Source of the DNA: DATBVX01 sp035263105
GTDB taxonomy: Bacteria > Pseudomonadota > Gammaproteobacteria > Steroidobacterales > Steroidobacteraceae
Direction: 5' to 3'
Length of the DNA stretch: 64,000 nucleotides
Assembly: GCA_035263105.1 (NCBI GenBank)
Contig: DATFRO010000066.1
Location: 1 to 64,000, forward strand
Part shown: in pieces, positions 54,699 through 63,740 of the stretch
Layout of the letters: every line of letters begins with the position of its first letter
Position numbering within the stretch: the first letter of the stretch is position 1
The notes under the pieces: model-generated
Databases searched by the model: none
What the model saw: the letters and a program-made list of their open reading frames with translations, nothing else
Told to the model about the DNA's origin: nothing
Translations under genes and position numbers: made by a program

Positions 54699-54706
54699 AG
54701 TCTGGC

Positions 54707-55558
54707 TCAGGGCGCTCGACGTCGCGTCGGCCTCGAGCTGCGACGCGCCTGAGATGACGCGGCGCCGGCCTTCCGAGGCGGTCGCCCTCGCGTCCGCGCA
54801 GGTTTCTCCGTACGCCGTCCGGCCGGTTGCAGGCCCGCTGTTTCGTAGAGCTGCGCCTGCTCGGCCGGCGTCAGCGCGCGATGGCGCTCGCGTGCCAGGT
54901 CTCGGTCCATCCGCACCGGACCGAGACCGATGCGCATCAGCCGACTGAGCTCTACCCCCGAGGCCTCCAGCAGGCGATGCAGCTCACGTGCGCGGCCACC
55001 GAGAGTGGTGAACGTGTACCAGCGGTTGAATCCCTCTCCGCCCGCCGCCTCGATCGCCTCGACCTGGAGCGTCGTTTCGTCATCGACGATTCCCGCGCGC
55101 AGACGCGCAAGTTGCTCATCGTTGAGCGTCCCACGCACGCGCACGGAGAACACGGTGCGCAACGTCGCCACGCGGCGCATCAGGGCCTGCGCGAGATCGC
55201 CGTCGCTCGTCAGGAGCTCGAGCCCGCTGTCGTTGGGCGGCAGCGGACTCACCGGCACCCAGCGGCGACCAGCGCGCTTGGGAAGACGCTCGATCCACTG
55301 CTCGGACTCACCAGCAGCGGCTGACGGGAGAGAGCGGCCCGCGGAACGGTGGTAGATCACGACGCGCGTGTCCGACTCGGGCTCGCGCAGTCGCACCGCA
55401 CGCCCGTCGAGTGTGATCCTGTCGCGGGGATGAATCTGTGCACCCAACGTCGCGGGCACACCATTGATGGCCAGGCGACCGGCCCGGATCCAGTCTTCTA
55501 CCTGGCGACGCGATGCGACGCCGGCGCGCGCCAGCACCTTCTGGATGCGTTCACTCAC
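54707..55558 (-). CDS. rluB: RluB/RsuA-family pseudouridine synthase homologue lacking the catalytic Asp
   Basis: 283 residues from GTG 55558 (GTGA overlap with scpB). An S4 domain (MSERIQKVLARAGVASRRQVEDWI) is followed by the pseudouridine synthase fold with GGEGFNRWYTFTTLGGRARELHRLLEA. In RluB and RsuA the catalytic Asp stands in VGRLDxNTSGLLLLT. Here the same place reads VSPLPPNDSGLELLT, so both the Arg and the Asp are replaced by Pro. The preceding YKPxG-type loop is also altered (YHRSAGR). The tail is Arg/Lys/Pro-rich. Family and place after scpB are secure; activity is doubtful. Confidence 0.85.
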   Translation of the reverse strand: MSERIQKVLARAGVASRRQVEDWIRAGRLAINGVPATLGAQIHPRDRITLDGRAVRLREPESDTRVVIYHRSAGRSLPSAAAGESEQWIERLPKRAGRRWVPVSPLPPNDSGLELLTSDGDLAQALMRRVATLRTVFSVRVRGTLNDEQLARLRAGIVDDETTLQVEAIEAAGGEGFNRWYTFTTLGGRARELHRLLEASGVELSRLMRIGLGPVRMDRDLARERHRALTPAEQAQLYETAGLQPAGRRTEKPARTRGRPPRKAGAASSQARRSSRPTRRRAP

Positions 55559-56271
55559 GCGCTCTCGTCTGGACCGCGGGCCACGAGGCCGGGAGCCTGC
55601 GCTTCGTCCGGCTGTGCTTCCTCGCTGTCAACGTTCTCGTCCTCACCCGGCGCGGACAGATTCGTGTCCTCGGCCTGATCGCGCAGGTCCTCCGCCGGCA
55701 CCTCGCCCACCTCGCCCGGCAACTCGAGCTGCACGCCCAGGTTGTCCATGTCGCGCAGTTCCGCGAGGCTCGGCAGCTCGTCGAGGCTCTTGAGACCGAA
55801 GTAGTCGAGAAACTCGCGCGTCGTGCCGAGGAGCTCCGGCCGGCCCGGCACCTCGCGGTGCCCTACCACGCGGATCCAATTGCGCTCGAACAGCGTGCGC
55901 ACGATGTTGGGATTGACCGTAACGCCGCGGACCTCCTCGATCTCGGCGCGCGTGATCGGCTGGCGGTACGCGATCAGCGCCAGCGTTTCGAGCAGCGCGC
56001 GCGAATAGCGCTGCGGACGTTCCTGCCACAGGCGCGACACCGCCTCCGTCATGCTGGGGCGGATCTGCACGCGAAACCCGGTCGCCACTTCGCGCAGCTC
56101 GATACCTCGCTCGGCATAATCCGCCTGCAGCTCCGCGAGCGCTGCGCGGATCTCGTCGCTCTCCGGACGCTCGCGCTCATCGAATATTTCGGCCAGGTCG
56201 GCGATCGACAACGGCCGGCCCGCGGCCAGCAACGCCGCTTCGATGACATTCTTGAGGTAATGCTCTTGCAT
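55555..56271 (-). CDS. scpB: Segregation and condensation protein B
   Basis: 238 residues from ATG 56271 (GGAGGGG upstream). Two winged-helix domains: LKNVIEAALLAAGRPLSIADL and SRALLETLALIAYRQPITRAEIEEVRGV with TRTLFERNW-type (VRTLFERNWIRVVGHREVPGRP). An acidic tail follows. It is the MukE-like partner of ScpA and SMC in chromosome condensation. It follows scpA after 11 bases. Confidence 0.97.
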   Translation of the reverse strand: MQEHYLKNVIEAALLAAGRPLSIADLAEIFDERERPESDEIRAALAELQADYAERGIELREVATGFRVQIRPSMTEAVSRLWQERPQRYSRALLETLALIAYRQPITRAEIEEVRGVTVNPNIVRTLFERNWIRVVGHREVPGRPELLGTTREFLDYFGLKSLDELPSLAELRDMDNLGVQLELPGEVGEVPAEDLRDQAEDTNLSAPGEDENVDSEEAQPDEAQAPGLVARGPDESA

Positions 56272-56282
56272 CAGCCCCTCCG

Positions 56283-57176
56283 CTAGTGGTCCGCGGTGGT
56301 GTTGTCCGCGACGATGCTCAGGTTCGGGATGCCACTGCCCGGGCGAACGTGGATCGGCGCATAAGCATCCGCCTGCACGATCTCCAGCAGCCCCTCGCGC
56401 GCCAGCTCCAGGATCGCGACGAAGGTCACCGTGACGCCCATGCGTCCCTCCTCCGGGCGAAACAGCTGGATGAACTCCACGAAGCTCGATTCCCTGAGAG
56501 ACGCGAGGATCTCGGACATGCGCTGGCGCACGGACAGCCGCTCGCGCTGCACATGGTGATGCGCAAACATCGCCGAGCGCGCCAGCACTTCCTTGAACGC
56601 GACCAGCATCTCCTGCAACGTGATCTGCGGCGCGAGGCGCACCACCTTGCGCTCGGTCAACTCCGCCGTGGCGATCCACGCATCGCGCTCGAGCCGCGCC
56701 AGCGCGTCGATGTCCTCCGCGGCCTTCTTGAAGCGCTCGTATTCCTGCAGGCGTCGCACCAGCTCGGCGCGCGGGTCCTCCTCTTCTTCTTCTGCCGAGA
56801 TCGAACGCGGCAGGAGCATCCGCGACTTGATCTCGGCCAGCATCGCGGCCATCAGCAGGTATTCGCCCGCGAGCTCGAGCTCGAGCTCCTGCATCAGCTC
56901 GATGTACTCCATGTACTGGCGCGTGATCTCGGCGATCGGGATGTCGAGGATGTCGAGGTTCTGGCGCCGGATCAGGTAGAGCAGCAGGTCGAGCGGCCCC
57001 TCGAAAGCTTCGAGGAACACTTCGAGCGCCTGCGGCGGGATGTACAGGTCCTTCGGTAACGCGGTGAGCGGCTCGCCCTCGATGACGGCGAACGGCATCT
57101 CGGCCTGTTCGGGGGGCGGCTCGACCGGCAGTGGAGCCTGCGGGTGGTTCTCGACGACTCTGAGGTCCGGTTTCAT
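56283..57176 (-). CDS. scpA: Segregation and condensation protein A
   Basis: 297 residues. The kleisin signature FEGPLDLLLYLIRRQNLDILDIPI is at about 55, followed by the helical linker and the C-terminal winged helix (VTVTFVAILELAREGLLEIVQ). It bridges SMC heads. The first 45 residues (Pro/Glu-rich) are longer than usual. No smc gene is nearby. Confidence 0.97.
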   Translation of the reverse strand: MKPDLRVVENHPQAPLPVEPPPEQAEMPFAVIEGEPLTALPKDLYIPPQALEVFLEAFEGPLDLLLYLIRRQNLDILDIPIAEITRQYMEYIELMQELELELAGEYLLMAAMLAEIKSRMLLPRSISAEEEEEDPRAELVRRLQEYERFKKAAEDIDALARLERDAWIATAELTERKVVRLAPQITLQEMLVAFKEVLARSAMFAHHHVQRERLSVRQRMSEILASLRESSFVEFIQLFRPEEGRMGVTVTFVAILELAREGLLEIVQADAYAPIHVRPGSGIPNLSIVADNTTADH

Positions 57177-57191
57177 CTCGTCTCGCTGCTG

Positions 57192-58412
57192 TCAGCGGTA
57201 GTTGAGGGCCATCGCCTCGCGCACGTCGTTGAGCGTCTGGCGCGCGGCTTCGCGCGCCTTCTCACAACCCTCGTCAATGATGCCACGAACCAGGTCGGGA
57301 TTGTCCTCGTATTCCTGGGCGCGCTTGCGGATCGCGGTGATCTCCTCCACCACTCTGTCGATCAGCGGCTTCTTGCACTCGAGACAACCGATGCCCGCTG
57401 AACGGCAGCCCTTCTGCACCCACTCCTTCGTCTCCTCGGAGGAGTAGATCTTGTGCAAGTCCCACACCGGGCATTTGTCGGGATCACCCGGATCGGTGCG
57501 CCGCACGCGCGCCGGATCGGTCGTCATCGCCTTGAGTTTCTTCGTCACCTCTTCGGGGTCTTCGCGCAGTCCGATGGTGTTGCCGTAGGACTTCGACATC
57601 TTGCGACCATCGAGCCCCGGCACCTTGGGCGACGTGGTGAGCAGCACCTGCGGTTCAGGCAGGATGGCGACGCCGGTGCCTTCGAGAAAACCGAGGAGCC
57701 GCTCGCGATCGGCGATGGTGAGACGGGCGTTCGACTCGACCAGGGCGCGCGCCTTTTCCAGGGCTTCGGCATCGCCCGCTTCCTGGAACTTGCGCCGCAG
57801 GTTCCGGTACAGCGTGCTGTTGCGGCCACCGAGGCTCTTGATCGCCTTCTCGGCCTTCTGCTCGAAATCCGGCTCGCGGCCGTACAGGTGGTTGAAGCGC
57901 CGGGCGATCTCGCGCGTGATCTCCACGTGCGCCACCTGGTCCTCGCCGACGGGCACGAACGCGGGCTTGTAGATCAGGATGTCGGCGCTCTGCAGCAGCG
58001 GGTAGCCGAGGAACCCGTAGGTGGTGAGATCCTGGTCCTTGAGCTGCTCCATCTGGTCCTTGTAGGTGGGCACGCGCTCGAGCCAGCCGAGCGGCGTGAT
58101 CATCGACAGCAGCAGATGCAGCTCCGCATGCTCGGGCACGCGCGACTGCACGAAGAAAGTCGCGACTCCCGGGTTCAGCCCGGCACCCAGCCAGTCGATC
58201 ACCACATCGCGAACGTTCTCCTCGATCTGCGAGGTGTCGGCGTAGCCCGTGGTGAGTGCGTGCCAGTCGGCCACGAAGAAGAAGCACTCGTACTGGTACT
58301 GCAGCTCGATCCAGTTGCGCAGCGCGCCGTGATAGTTGCCGAGGTGCAGGCGTCCCGTGGGGCGCATGCCGGAGACGACGCGCTTGTTGCCTGGTGCTCC
58401 CGCCAAGGCCAC
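57192..58412 (-). CDS. trpS: Tryptophanyl-tRNA synthetase with iron-sulfur-type Cys motif
   Basis: 406 residues, about 70 longer than E. coli TrpS. The class I motifs are LHLGNYHGAL (22-31, HIGH-like) and KMSKS (271-275). Between them is an extra helical stretch (about 182-245). Behind KMSKS four cysteines, Cys314, Cys336, Cys343 and Cys346 (C-x21-C-x6-C-x2-C), match closely the C-x22-C-x6-C-x2-C motif that binds [4Fe-4S] in Thermotoga TrpRS (from memory). It charges tRNA-Trp. It is adjacent to scpA in a conserved cluster. Confidence 0.95.
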   Translation of the reverse strand: MALAGAPGNKRVVSGMRPTGRLHLGNYHGALRNWIELQYQYECFFFVADWHALTTGYADTSQIEENVRDVVIDWLGAGLNPGVATFFVQSRVPEHAELHLLLSMITPLGWLERVPTYKDQMEQLKDQDLTTYGFLGYPLLQSADILIYKPAFVPVGEDQVAHVEITREIARRFNHLYGREPDFEQKAEKAIKSLGGRNSTLYRNLRRKFQEAGDAEALEKARALVESNARLTIADRERLLGFLEGTGVAILPEPQVLLTTSPKVPGLDGRKMSKSYGNTIGLREDPEEVTKKLKAMTTDPARVRRTDPGDPDKCPVWDLHKIYSSEETKEWVQKGCRSAGIGCLECKKPLIDRVVEEITAIRKRAQEYEDNPDLVRGIIDEGCEKAREAARQTLNDVREAMALNYR

Positions 58413-58416
58413 GCCT

Positions 58417-59082
58417 TCAGCCCGTCTCGATGCCGCTCAGCGCGGCAATCATTCGCTGAACCGCGGTCAGGAGCGGGGCCATCAGCGCGTTGAGGACACC
58501 GGCATACAGCAATGCGAACAGGATGAAGAAGCCGAACGGGTCGAGCCGGTCCAGCACCCGGGCGAAGCCCGGCGAGACAAAACTGCGCAGCACGCGACTG
58601 CCGTCGAGCGGCGGGATCGGCAGCATATTCAGGACGGCGAACAGCACGTTCACCAGTATGCCTGCCGAGCACATCGTGAGCAGCCACTGCGGCTCGCCCA
58701 CGACTCCACGCAAGCGTTGCAGGCCTGCCAGCAGCAGGGCCCAGATCAGTGCCTGCACCAGGTTCGACGCCGGCCCGGCCGCGGCGACCTTCGCCATGTC
58801 GGTGCGCGGATGACGCAGGTTTTGCGGATTGATCGGCACGGGCCTGGCCCAGCCGATCACGGGGATGTTGAGCAGGAGCGCGAGGCTCGGAATCGCCACG
58901 GTGCCGATCGGATCGATGTGCTTGAGCGGGTTGAGCGTCAGTCGTCCCATGCGCTCCGCCGTGTTGTCGCCGTAATGACGCGCGACGAAGCCGTGCATCA
59001 CCTCGTGCACGGTGAAGGCCAGCACTATCGGGATCGCCCAGATTGAAACTTCTACGAGAAAGTGGATCAGGTTTTCCGGCAT
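58417..59082 (-). CDS. Site-2-type (M50) membrane metalloprotease
   Basis: 221 residues with about six hydrophobic helices. The zinc motif is HEVMH (His26, Glu27, His30), and the second ligand region reads LNMLPIPPLDGSRVL. It is the short family without PDZ or CBS domains, unlike RseP. Substrate unknown. It lies four bases upstream of trpS, an association common in proteobacteria. Confidence 0.93.
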   Translation of the reverse strand: MPENLIHFLVEVSIWAIPIVLAFTVHEVMHGFVARHYGDNTAERMGRLTLNPLKHIDPIGTVAIPSLALLLNIPVIGWARPVPINPQNLRHPRTDMAKVAAAGPASNLVQALIWALLLAGLQRLRGVVGEPQWLLTMCSAGILVNVLFAVLNMLPIPPLDGSRVLRSFVSPGFARVLDRLDPFGFFILFALLYAGVLNALMAPLLTAVQRMIAALSGIETG

Positions 59083-59164
59083 AAACTGTTGTTTCGCCTA
59101 GATGTCCCAGGCGAGTTACGCCCTCGGGCTCGAGGCTGGGCGAGCGCCCGCGAGCCGGCGGCGA

Positions 59165-59818
59165 TTATACGCGAGAAGCGCTGCCCGCCCCGGCGGAGCG
59201 CTCGAATGCCTCCACGATGCCGCGCCCGCGTCGCACGACGACCGGCGCTTCGCCGACGAGGTCGATCACCGTGGTCGGCTCGAGACCGCAATTGCCTCCA
59301 TCGAGCACGACGTCCACTTGCTGCTCCAGGCGCTCACGGATCTCGAGCGCATCCGTCAGCGGCAACTCGTCACCAGGCAACAGCAAGGTTGAGCTCATGA
59401 TCGGCTCGCCCAGCTCCTTCAGGAGCAAGCGCGGCACCGGGTGGTCGGGAACGCGGATCCCGATCGTGCGCCGCCGGGGATTCTGCAGGCGCTTGGGCGT
59501 CTCGCGCGTGGCGCGCAACAGGAACGTATAGGGCCCGGGCGTGAACTTGCGCAACAAGCGGTACTGGCTGTTGTCGATACGTGCGTAACGTGCGATCTCC
59601 GAGAGGTCGCGGCACACCAACGTGAAATGGTGGTCCTTGTCCGCCATGCGGATCCGGCGAATCCGCTCCATCGCCTCCTTGTCCCCGATGTGGCAGCCGA
59701 GGGCATAACAGGAGTCGGTCGGGTACACGATGACACCGCCGGCGCGAATGATCTCCGCGGCGCGCCGAATGAGCCGCAGTTGCGGGTTCAGGGGGTGAAT
59801 CTCGAACAACTGACTCAT
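59165..59818 (-). CDS. yciO: YciO/YrdC/Sua5-family protein
   Basis: 217 residues; PTDSCYALGCHIGDKEAMERI and KFTPGPYTFLLRAT with IGIRVPDHPV show the YrdC/Sua5 nucleotide-binding fold. YrdC makes threonylcarbamoyl-adenylate for tRNA modification; YciO is a paralogue whose cellular role is less clear. The cluster with scpAB and rluB points to YciO. It diverges from yciB. Confidence 0.92.
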   Translation of the reverse strand: MSQLFEIHPLNPQLRLIRRAAEIIRAGGVIVYPTDSCYALGCHIGDKEAMERIRRIRMADKDHHFTLVCRDLSEIARYARIDNSQYRLLRKFTPGPYTFLLRATRETPKRLQNPRRRTIGIRVPDHPVPRLLLKELGEPIMSSTLLLPGDELPLTDALEIRERLEQQVDVVLDGGNCGLEPTTVIDLVGEAPVVVRRGRGIVEAFERSAGAGSASRV

Positions 59819-59820
59819 CC

Positions 59821-59829
59821 TGCTATGAT
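59821..59829 (+). promoter_or_regulatory. Extended -10 promoter of yciB
   Basis: TGC followed by TATGAT (59824-59829) forms an extended -10 (TGnTATnAT, 5 of 6 in the hexamer). No -35 is needed for such promoters and none is evident. It lies 45 bases before the yciB ATG. Confidence 0.5.
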
Positions 59830-59874
59830 ACGCGGCCTTTCGGCGGCCCCCCGGGGCGGCAACACCTGAGATTC

Positions 59875-60444
59875 ATGCACCTCCTGATCGACTTCCTCCC
59901 CCTGGTCGCCTTCCTCGTGGCCTACGTGCTGGGTGGGATCTACGTGGCGACGGCGGCGCTGATGGTGGGGTGCGCGCTGCAGATCGGCGTGCACTGGTGG
60001 CGCACGCGCACCGTCAAGCCGATCCATGGCATCACGGCCGTACTTGCGCTCATCTTCGGCACGGCCACGCTCCTGCTCCACGACCCGCGCTTCATCCAGT
60101 GGAAGGTGTCCGTGCTGATGTGGCTGCTCGCGCTCGCATTCCTGGGAAGCCAGTTCATCGGACGTCAGCCGTTCGCGCAACGATTGCTGGAGAGCAGCCT
60201 CGCCGAGCAACTGGGGCCGGTGAGCGCGCGCCGCTGGATCTGGATCAATGTCGCGTGGGTGTTGTTTTTTCTGGCCGTCGGTGCGCTCAACCTCTACATC
60301 GCGCGCACGTTCCCCGATCGCTGGCCGTACTTCAAAGGACTCGGAGTCCCGGGCCTGAGCGTGTTGTTCATGTTCGCGCAGCTGCTGTGGTTGCCACTGC
60401 GCGCCCCCGATGAGAGCCCGCGGCTCGATGAGCCGAAGAGCTGA
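59875..60444 (+). CDS. yciB: Inner membrane protein YciB (septation protein A)
   Basis: 189 residues with five membrane helices; DFLPLVAFLVAYVLGGIYVA and VKPIHGITAVLALIFGTATLLLHDP with FIQWKVSV are family marks. YciB supports cell-envelope synthesis and septation. The bolA-like gene follows after 13 bases. Confidence 0.95.
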   Translation: MHLLIDFLPLVAFLVAYVLGGIYVATAALMVGCALQIGVHWWRTRTVKPIHGITAVLALIFGTATLLLHDPRFIQWKVSVLMWLLALAFLGSQFIGRQPFAQRLLESSLAEQLGPVSARRWIWINVAWVLFFLAVGALNLYIARTFPDRWPYFKGLGVPGLSVLFMFAQLLWLPLRAPDESPRLDEPKS

Positions 60445-60457
60445 TGGCGGATCGCAC

Positions 60458-60748
60458 GTGAATACCACGAACCGGTTGGAGCGCATCCGCGCGCGTCTCG
60501 AAACGGCCTTGGCGCCCGCCGAGCTGCACGTGGAGGATCAAAGCCACCTGCATGCAGGTCACGCCGGCGCCCGCAGCGGTCGCGGTCACTTTCGAGTGCG
60601 CATCGTCGCGTCCGCATTCGAGGGACACAATCCGCTGCAGCGGCATCGACTGGTGTACCAGGCGCTCGAGGAGATGATGCTGAACGACATTCACGCACTG
60701 AGCATCGAGGCCTTCGCGCCCACAGAGACCGCGCGCCGCGCGGGTTGA
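60458..60748 (+). CDS. BolA family protein
   Basis: 96 residues from GTG 60458 (GGCGGA upstream); an ATG at 60428 in frame would overlap yciB. It holds the BolA fold: RIRARLETALAPAELHVEDQS, then HFRVRIVASAFEGHNPLQRHRLVYQAL and IHALSIEAFAP. The conserved His in FEGHNPLQRHRLV is present; with a monothiol glutaredoxin such proteins bind [2Fe-2S]. The place after yciB is conserved in gammaproteobacteria. Confidence 0.92.
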   Translation: MNTTNRLERIRARLETALAPAELHVEDQSHLHAGHAGARSGRGHFRVRIVASAFEGHNPLQRHRLVYQALEEMMLNDIHALSIEAFAPTETARRAG

Positions 60749-60805
60749 GCGCCTGCAGAACACAGCCACCGCATTTCAAACGCTATCCATCCACTCGAGG
60801 CACCC

Positions 60806-61627
60806 ATGAAGAAGTTCCTGACCTTGTTACTCGCACTCAGCCTGACCGCGCTCGCCGCGTGCCAGCAGAAGGCGGCGGCACCGGCCGCGGCGACCACCAC
60901 CGGCACGCCGGTGGCGCTCGTCAACGGCAAGCCGATCTCGTCCGAGACCTTCGACTTCTACGTGAAGAATCGCGCCAACAAGGCGACCGCGGATCTCACC
61001 GCGGAGCAGAAGCAGCAGTTGCTCGATGAGCTGATCCGCGTCGAGCTCACCGCGCAGCAGGCCGTCAAGGAGGGCCTGGACAAGCAGTCCGACGTCATCG
61101 ATCGGCTCGACCTGACGCGCCAGAACGTGCTCGCTGACGCCGTCGTGCAGAACTACATGAAGGGCAAGACGCCGACCGAGCAGGAACTGCGCGCGGAGTA
61201 CGAAACGCAGGTGGCGGCGATGTCCAAGACCGAGTACAAGGCGCGCCACATCCTGGTCGCTACCGAGCCTTACGCGCAGGCGATCATCGAGAAGCTCCAC
61301 AAGGGTGCGGACTTCGCCGAGATCGCACGCAAGGAATCCATGGACAATTCCAAGAACGAGGGCGGGGAGCTCGGCTGGTTCAAGCCGCAGGGCATGGTGC
61401 CGCAGTTTGCCGACGCGGTCGCCGCCCTGAAGAAGGGGGAGATCACCGCGAAGCCGGTGCAGACTCAGTACGGCTGGCATGTGATCCAGCTGGAAGACAC
61501 GCGTGAGGTTGTACCGCCCGACTTCGAGCAGGCCAAGGAGCAGCTCGGCCGCATCGTGCAGCAGAAAAAGCTGCAGGCCTACATCGACGAGCTGAAGAAG
61601 ACCGCGACGATCGAAAAGAAGATCTGA
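60806..61627 (+). CDS. Parvulin-type peptidyl-prolyl isomerase lipoprotein
   Basis: 273 residues. The signal peptide ends in a lipobox LAAC (Cys19), so lipid anchoring is likely. A SurA/PrsA-like helical N-domain covers about 40-140. The rotamase domain is about 140-235 (YKARHILVATEPYAQAIIEKL, GGELGWFKPQGMVPQFADAV and TQYGWHVIQLEDTR). It helps fold envelope proteins. A terminator follows. Confidence 0.94.
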   Translation: MKKFLTLLLALSLTALAACQQKAAAPAAATTTGTPVALVNGKPISSETFDFYVKNRANKATADLTAEQKQQLLDELIRVELTAQQAVKEGLDKQSDVIDRLDLTRQNVLADAVVQNYMKGKTPTEQELRAEYETQVAAMSKTEYKARHILVATEPYAQAIIEKLHKGADFAEIARKESMDNSKNEGGELGWFKPQGMVPQFADAVAALKKGEITAKPVQTQYGWHVIQLEDTREVVPPDFEQAKEQLGRIVQQKKLQAYIDELKKTATIEKKI

Positions 61628-61645
61628 GGTCGCTGTCGTGAACCT

Positions 61646-61686
61646 GAGCCCGTCGCCCCCGCGGGTCGACGGGCTCTGCATTTTCC
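61646..61686 (+). terminator. Terminator of the yciB-bolA-parvulin transcript
   Basis: GAGCCCGTCG (61646-61655) pairs perfectly with CGACGGGCTC (61667-61676) over an 11-base loop; a short T-rich stretch (TGCATTTTCC) follows. It stands 18 bases after the parvulin stop and next to the converging ligA end. Confidence 0.7.
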
Positions 61687-61694
61687 CGATCCCT

Positions 61695-63731
61695 TCAGTC
61701 CGCCTGGACGTCGAGAAGCTTCTGGAATTGCTCCTCGTCGAGAACAGTGATGCCCAGATCAGAGGCCTTCTTGAGCTTCGACCCGGCTTCGGCTCCGGCG
61801 ACGACGTAGTCGGTCTTCTTCGAGACGCTGCCGCTCACTTTGCCGCCGCGGCCCAGGATCAGATGCTGGGCTTCCTCGCGGGTCATCCGGGCCAGCGTCC
61901 CGGTCAGCACAAACGTCTTGCCCACAAAAGGCCCCTCCGCCGGACGCGCGCGCGCTACGGCAGGCCACTGAACAGCACCGCGCTTCGGGTCGACCAGTGC
62001 TTCGATCACCTGCCGGTTGTGCGGTTCGTGAAAGAACCGGTACACGCTGGCCGCGATGATTGGGCCGATGTCCGGCACCTCTTCGATCTGCTCCGCGCTC
62101 GCATTGCCTAGCGGCTCGAGCGCACCGAAATGCTGTGCAAGCGCGCGTGCCGTGGCTTCGCCGACGTCCGGAATCCCGAGTGCCAGCAGGAAGCGTGGAA
62201 ACGTCGTGTTGCGGCTGCGCTCGAGGGCGTGCACCAGGTTCTGCGCGGACTTCTCACCCATGCGCTCGAGATCCGCGAGCCGTGCCGCCGTCAGGTCATA
62301 GAGATCCGCGGACGTCCTGACGACGTCGGCATCGACCAGCTGGTCGATCAGCTTGGTGCCCAGGCCCTCGATGTCCATCGCATGACGCGACGCGAAGTGC
62401 CGCAGCGCCTCCTTGCGCTGTGCCGGACAGAAGAGTCCGCCCGTACATCTCGCGACCGCCTGATCGGGCAGGCGCTCCACGGCTGAGTTGCAGATCGGGC
62501 AGCGCTTCGGCAGCTGCACCACCCGGGCATTCTTCGGGCGGCGCTCGAGCACGACCTTCACGATCTCCGGAATCACGTCGCCCGCGCGCCGGATGACCAC
62601 CGTGTCGCCGATGCGCACATCCTTGCGCTCGACTTCATCCATGTTGTGCAGCGTCGCATTGCTCACGGTGACGCCCCCGACGAACACCGGCTCGAGTTTG
62701 GCGACGGGCGTCAACGCGCCGGTGCGCCCGACATTGAATTCCACCTCGCGCACCACCGTGGTCTCTTCCTCGGCGGGGAACTTGTGAGCGATCGCCCAGC
62801 GCGGTGCGCGCGAGACGAACCCGAGGCGCCTCTGGGACGTCATGTCGTCGACCTTGTAGACGACGCCGTCGATCTGGTAGCGGAGCTGATTGCGGCGCGC
62901 GCCGATACTCGCGTAATACTCGAGGCAGCCTTCGACACCGTGCACCAGTCGTGCCTCACCCGAGGTCTTGAGACCCCAGCGGCGCAGCGTCTGCAACAGC
63001 TCGTGCTGCCGGTTCGGCAGCACGCCCCCCTCGCTGAACCCCACCGCATAGAAAAAGATGTCGAGTGGGCGTTGTGCGGTCAGTCGCGGATCGAGCTGGC
63101 GGAGGCTCCCCGCGGCTGCGTTGCGTGGGTTGACGAAGGTCTTCTCACCGCGTGCCAGCGCCTCGGCGTTGAAGCGTTTGAAGCCTTCGAAGGGGAAGAA
63201 TACTTCGCCGCGCACCTCGAAAAGACGCGGGACACCCTCGCCCTGCAGGCGCAGCGGCACCGCACGAATCGCCTTGAGGTTGGCACTGACATCCTCTCCC
63301 CGCGTTCCATCTCCGCGAGTCGCCCCCTGGACGAACTCGCCGTCCTGGTAGGTCAGGCTCACTGCCAGTCCATCCAGCTTCGGCTCCGCCGTGTAGTCCA
63401 CGGTGCTCGTCCCCGGCAGACGCTCGCGCACCCTGCGGTCGAAGTCGCGCACCTCCTCCTCGGTGAACGCGTTGTCGAGCGACAGCATCGGCACGCGGTG
63501 CTCGACCTCGCCGAACTCGGCGACCGGCGCTGTGCCGACGCGTTGCGTCGGCGAGCGCGGGTCGACGAGCTCCGGGAAGCGCTGCTCGAGCGCTTGCAGC
63601 TCGCGCAGCAGGCGATCGTATTCGGCGTCGGAAACCTCGGGGTCGTCGAGCGCGTAGTAGCGGTAATTGTGATGCTCGATCGCGGCGCGCAACTGCGCCG
63701 CGCGCTCGCGGGCCTCGGAAGGTGCGGACAT
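61695..63731 (-). CDS. ligA: NAD-dependent DNA ligase
   Basis: 678 residues. The adenylated Lys is Lys118 in AEPKLDGLAV. NAD-binding HNYRYYALDDPEVSDAEYD is near the start, the four-Cys zinc site is CPIC...CTGGLFC, and helix-hairpin-helix motifs and a C-terminal BRCT (GKTFVLTGTLARMTREEAQ) follow. It seals nicks in replication and repair. zipA lies directly upstream, as usual in gammaproteobacteria. Confidence 0.98.
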   Translation of the reverse strand: MSAPSEARERAAQLRAAIEHHNYRYYALDDPEVSDAEYDRLLRELQALEQRFPELVDPRSPTQRVGTAPVAEFGEVEHRVPMLSLDNAFTEEEVRDFDRRVRERLPGTSTVDYTAEPKLDGLAVSLTYQDGEFVQGATRGDGTRGEDVSANLKAIRAVPLRLQGEGVPRLFEVRGEVFFPFEGFKRFNAEALARGEKTFVNPRNAAAGSLRQLDPRLTAQRPLDIFFYAVGFSEGGVLPNRQHELLQTLRRWGLKTSGEARLVHGVEGCLEYYASIGARRNQLRYQIDGVVYKVDDMTSQRRLGFVSRAPRWAIAHKFPAEEETTVVREVEFNVGRTGALTPVAKLEPVFVGGVTVSNATLHNMDEVERKDVRIGDTVVIRRAGDVIPEIVKVVLERRPKNARVVQLPKRCPICNSAVERLPDQAVARCTGGLFCPAQRKEALRHFASRHAMDIEGLGTKLIDQLVDADVVRTSADLYDLTAARLADLERMGEKSAQNLVHALERSRNTTFPRFLLALGIPDVGEATARALAQHFGALEPLGNASAEQIEEVPDIGPIIAASVYRFFHEPHNRQVIEALVDPKRGAVQWPAVARARPAEGPFVGKTFVLTGTLARMTREEAQHLILGRGGKVSGSVSKKTDYVVAGAEAGSKLKKASDLGITVLDEEQFQKLLDVQAD

Positions 63732-63740
63732 CGGCGGGCC

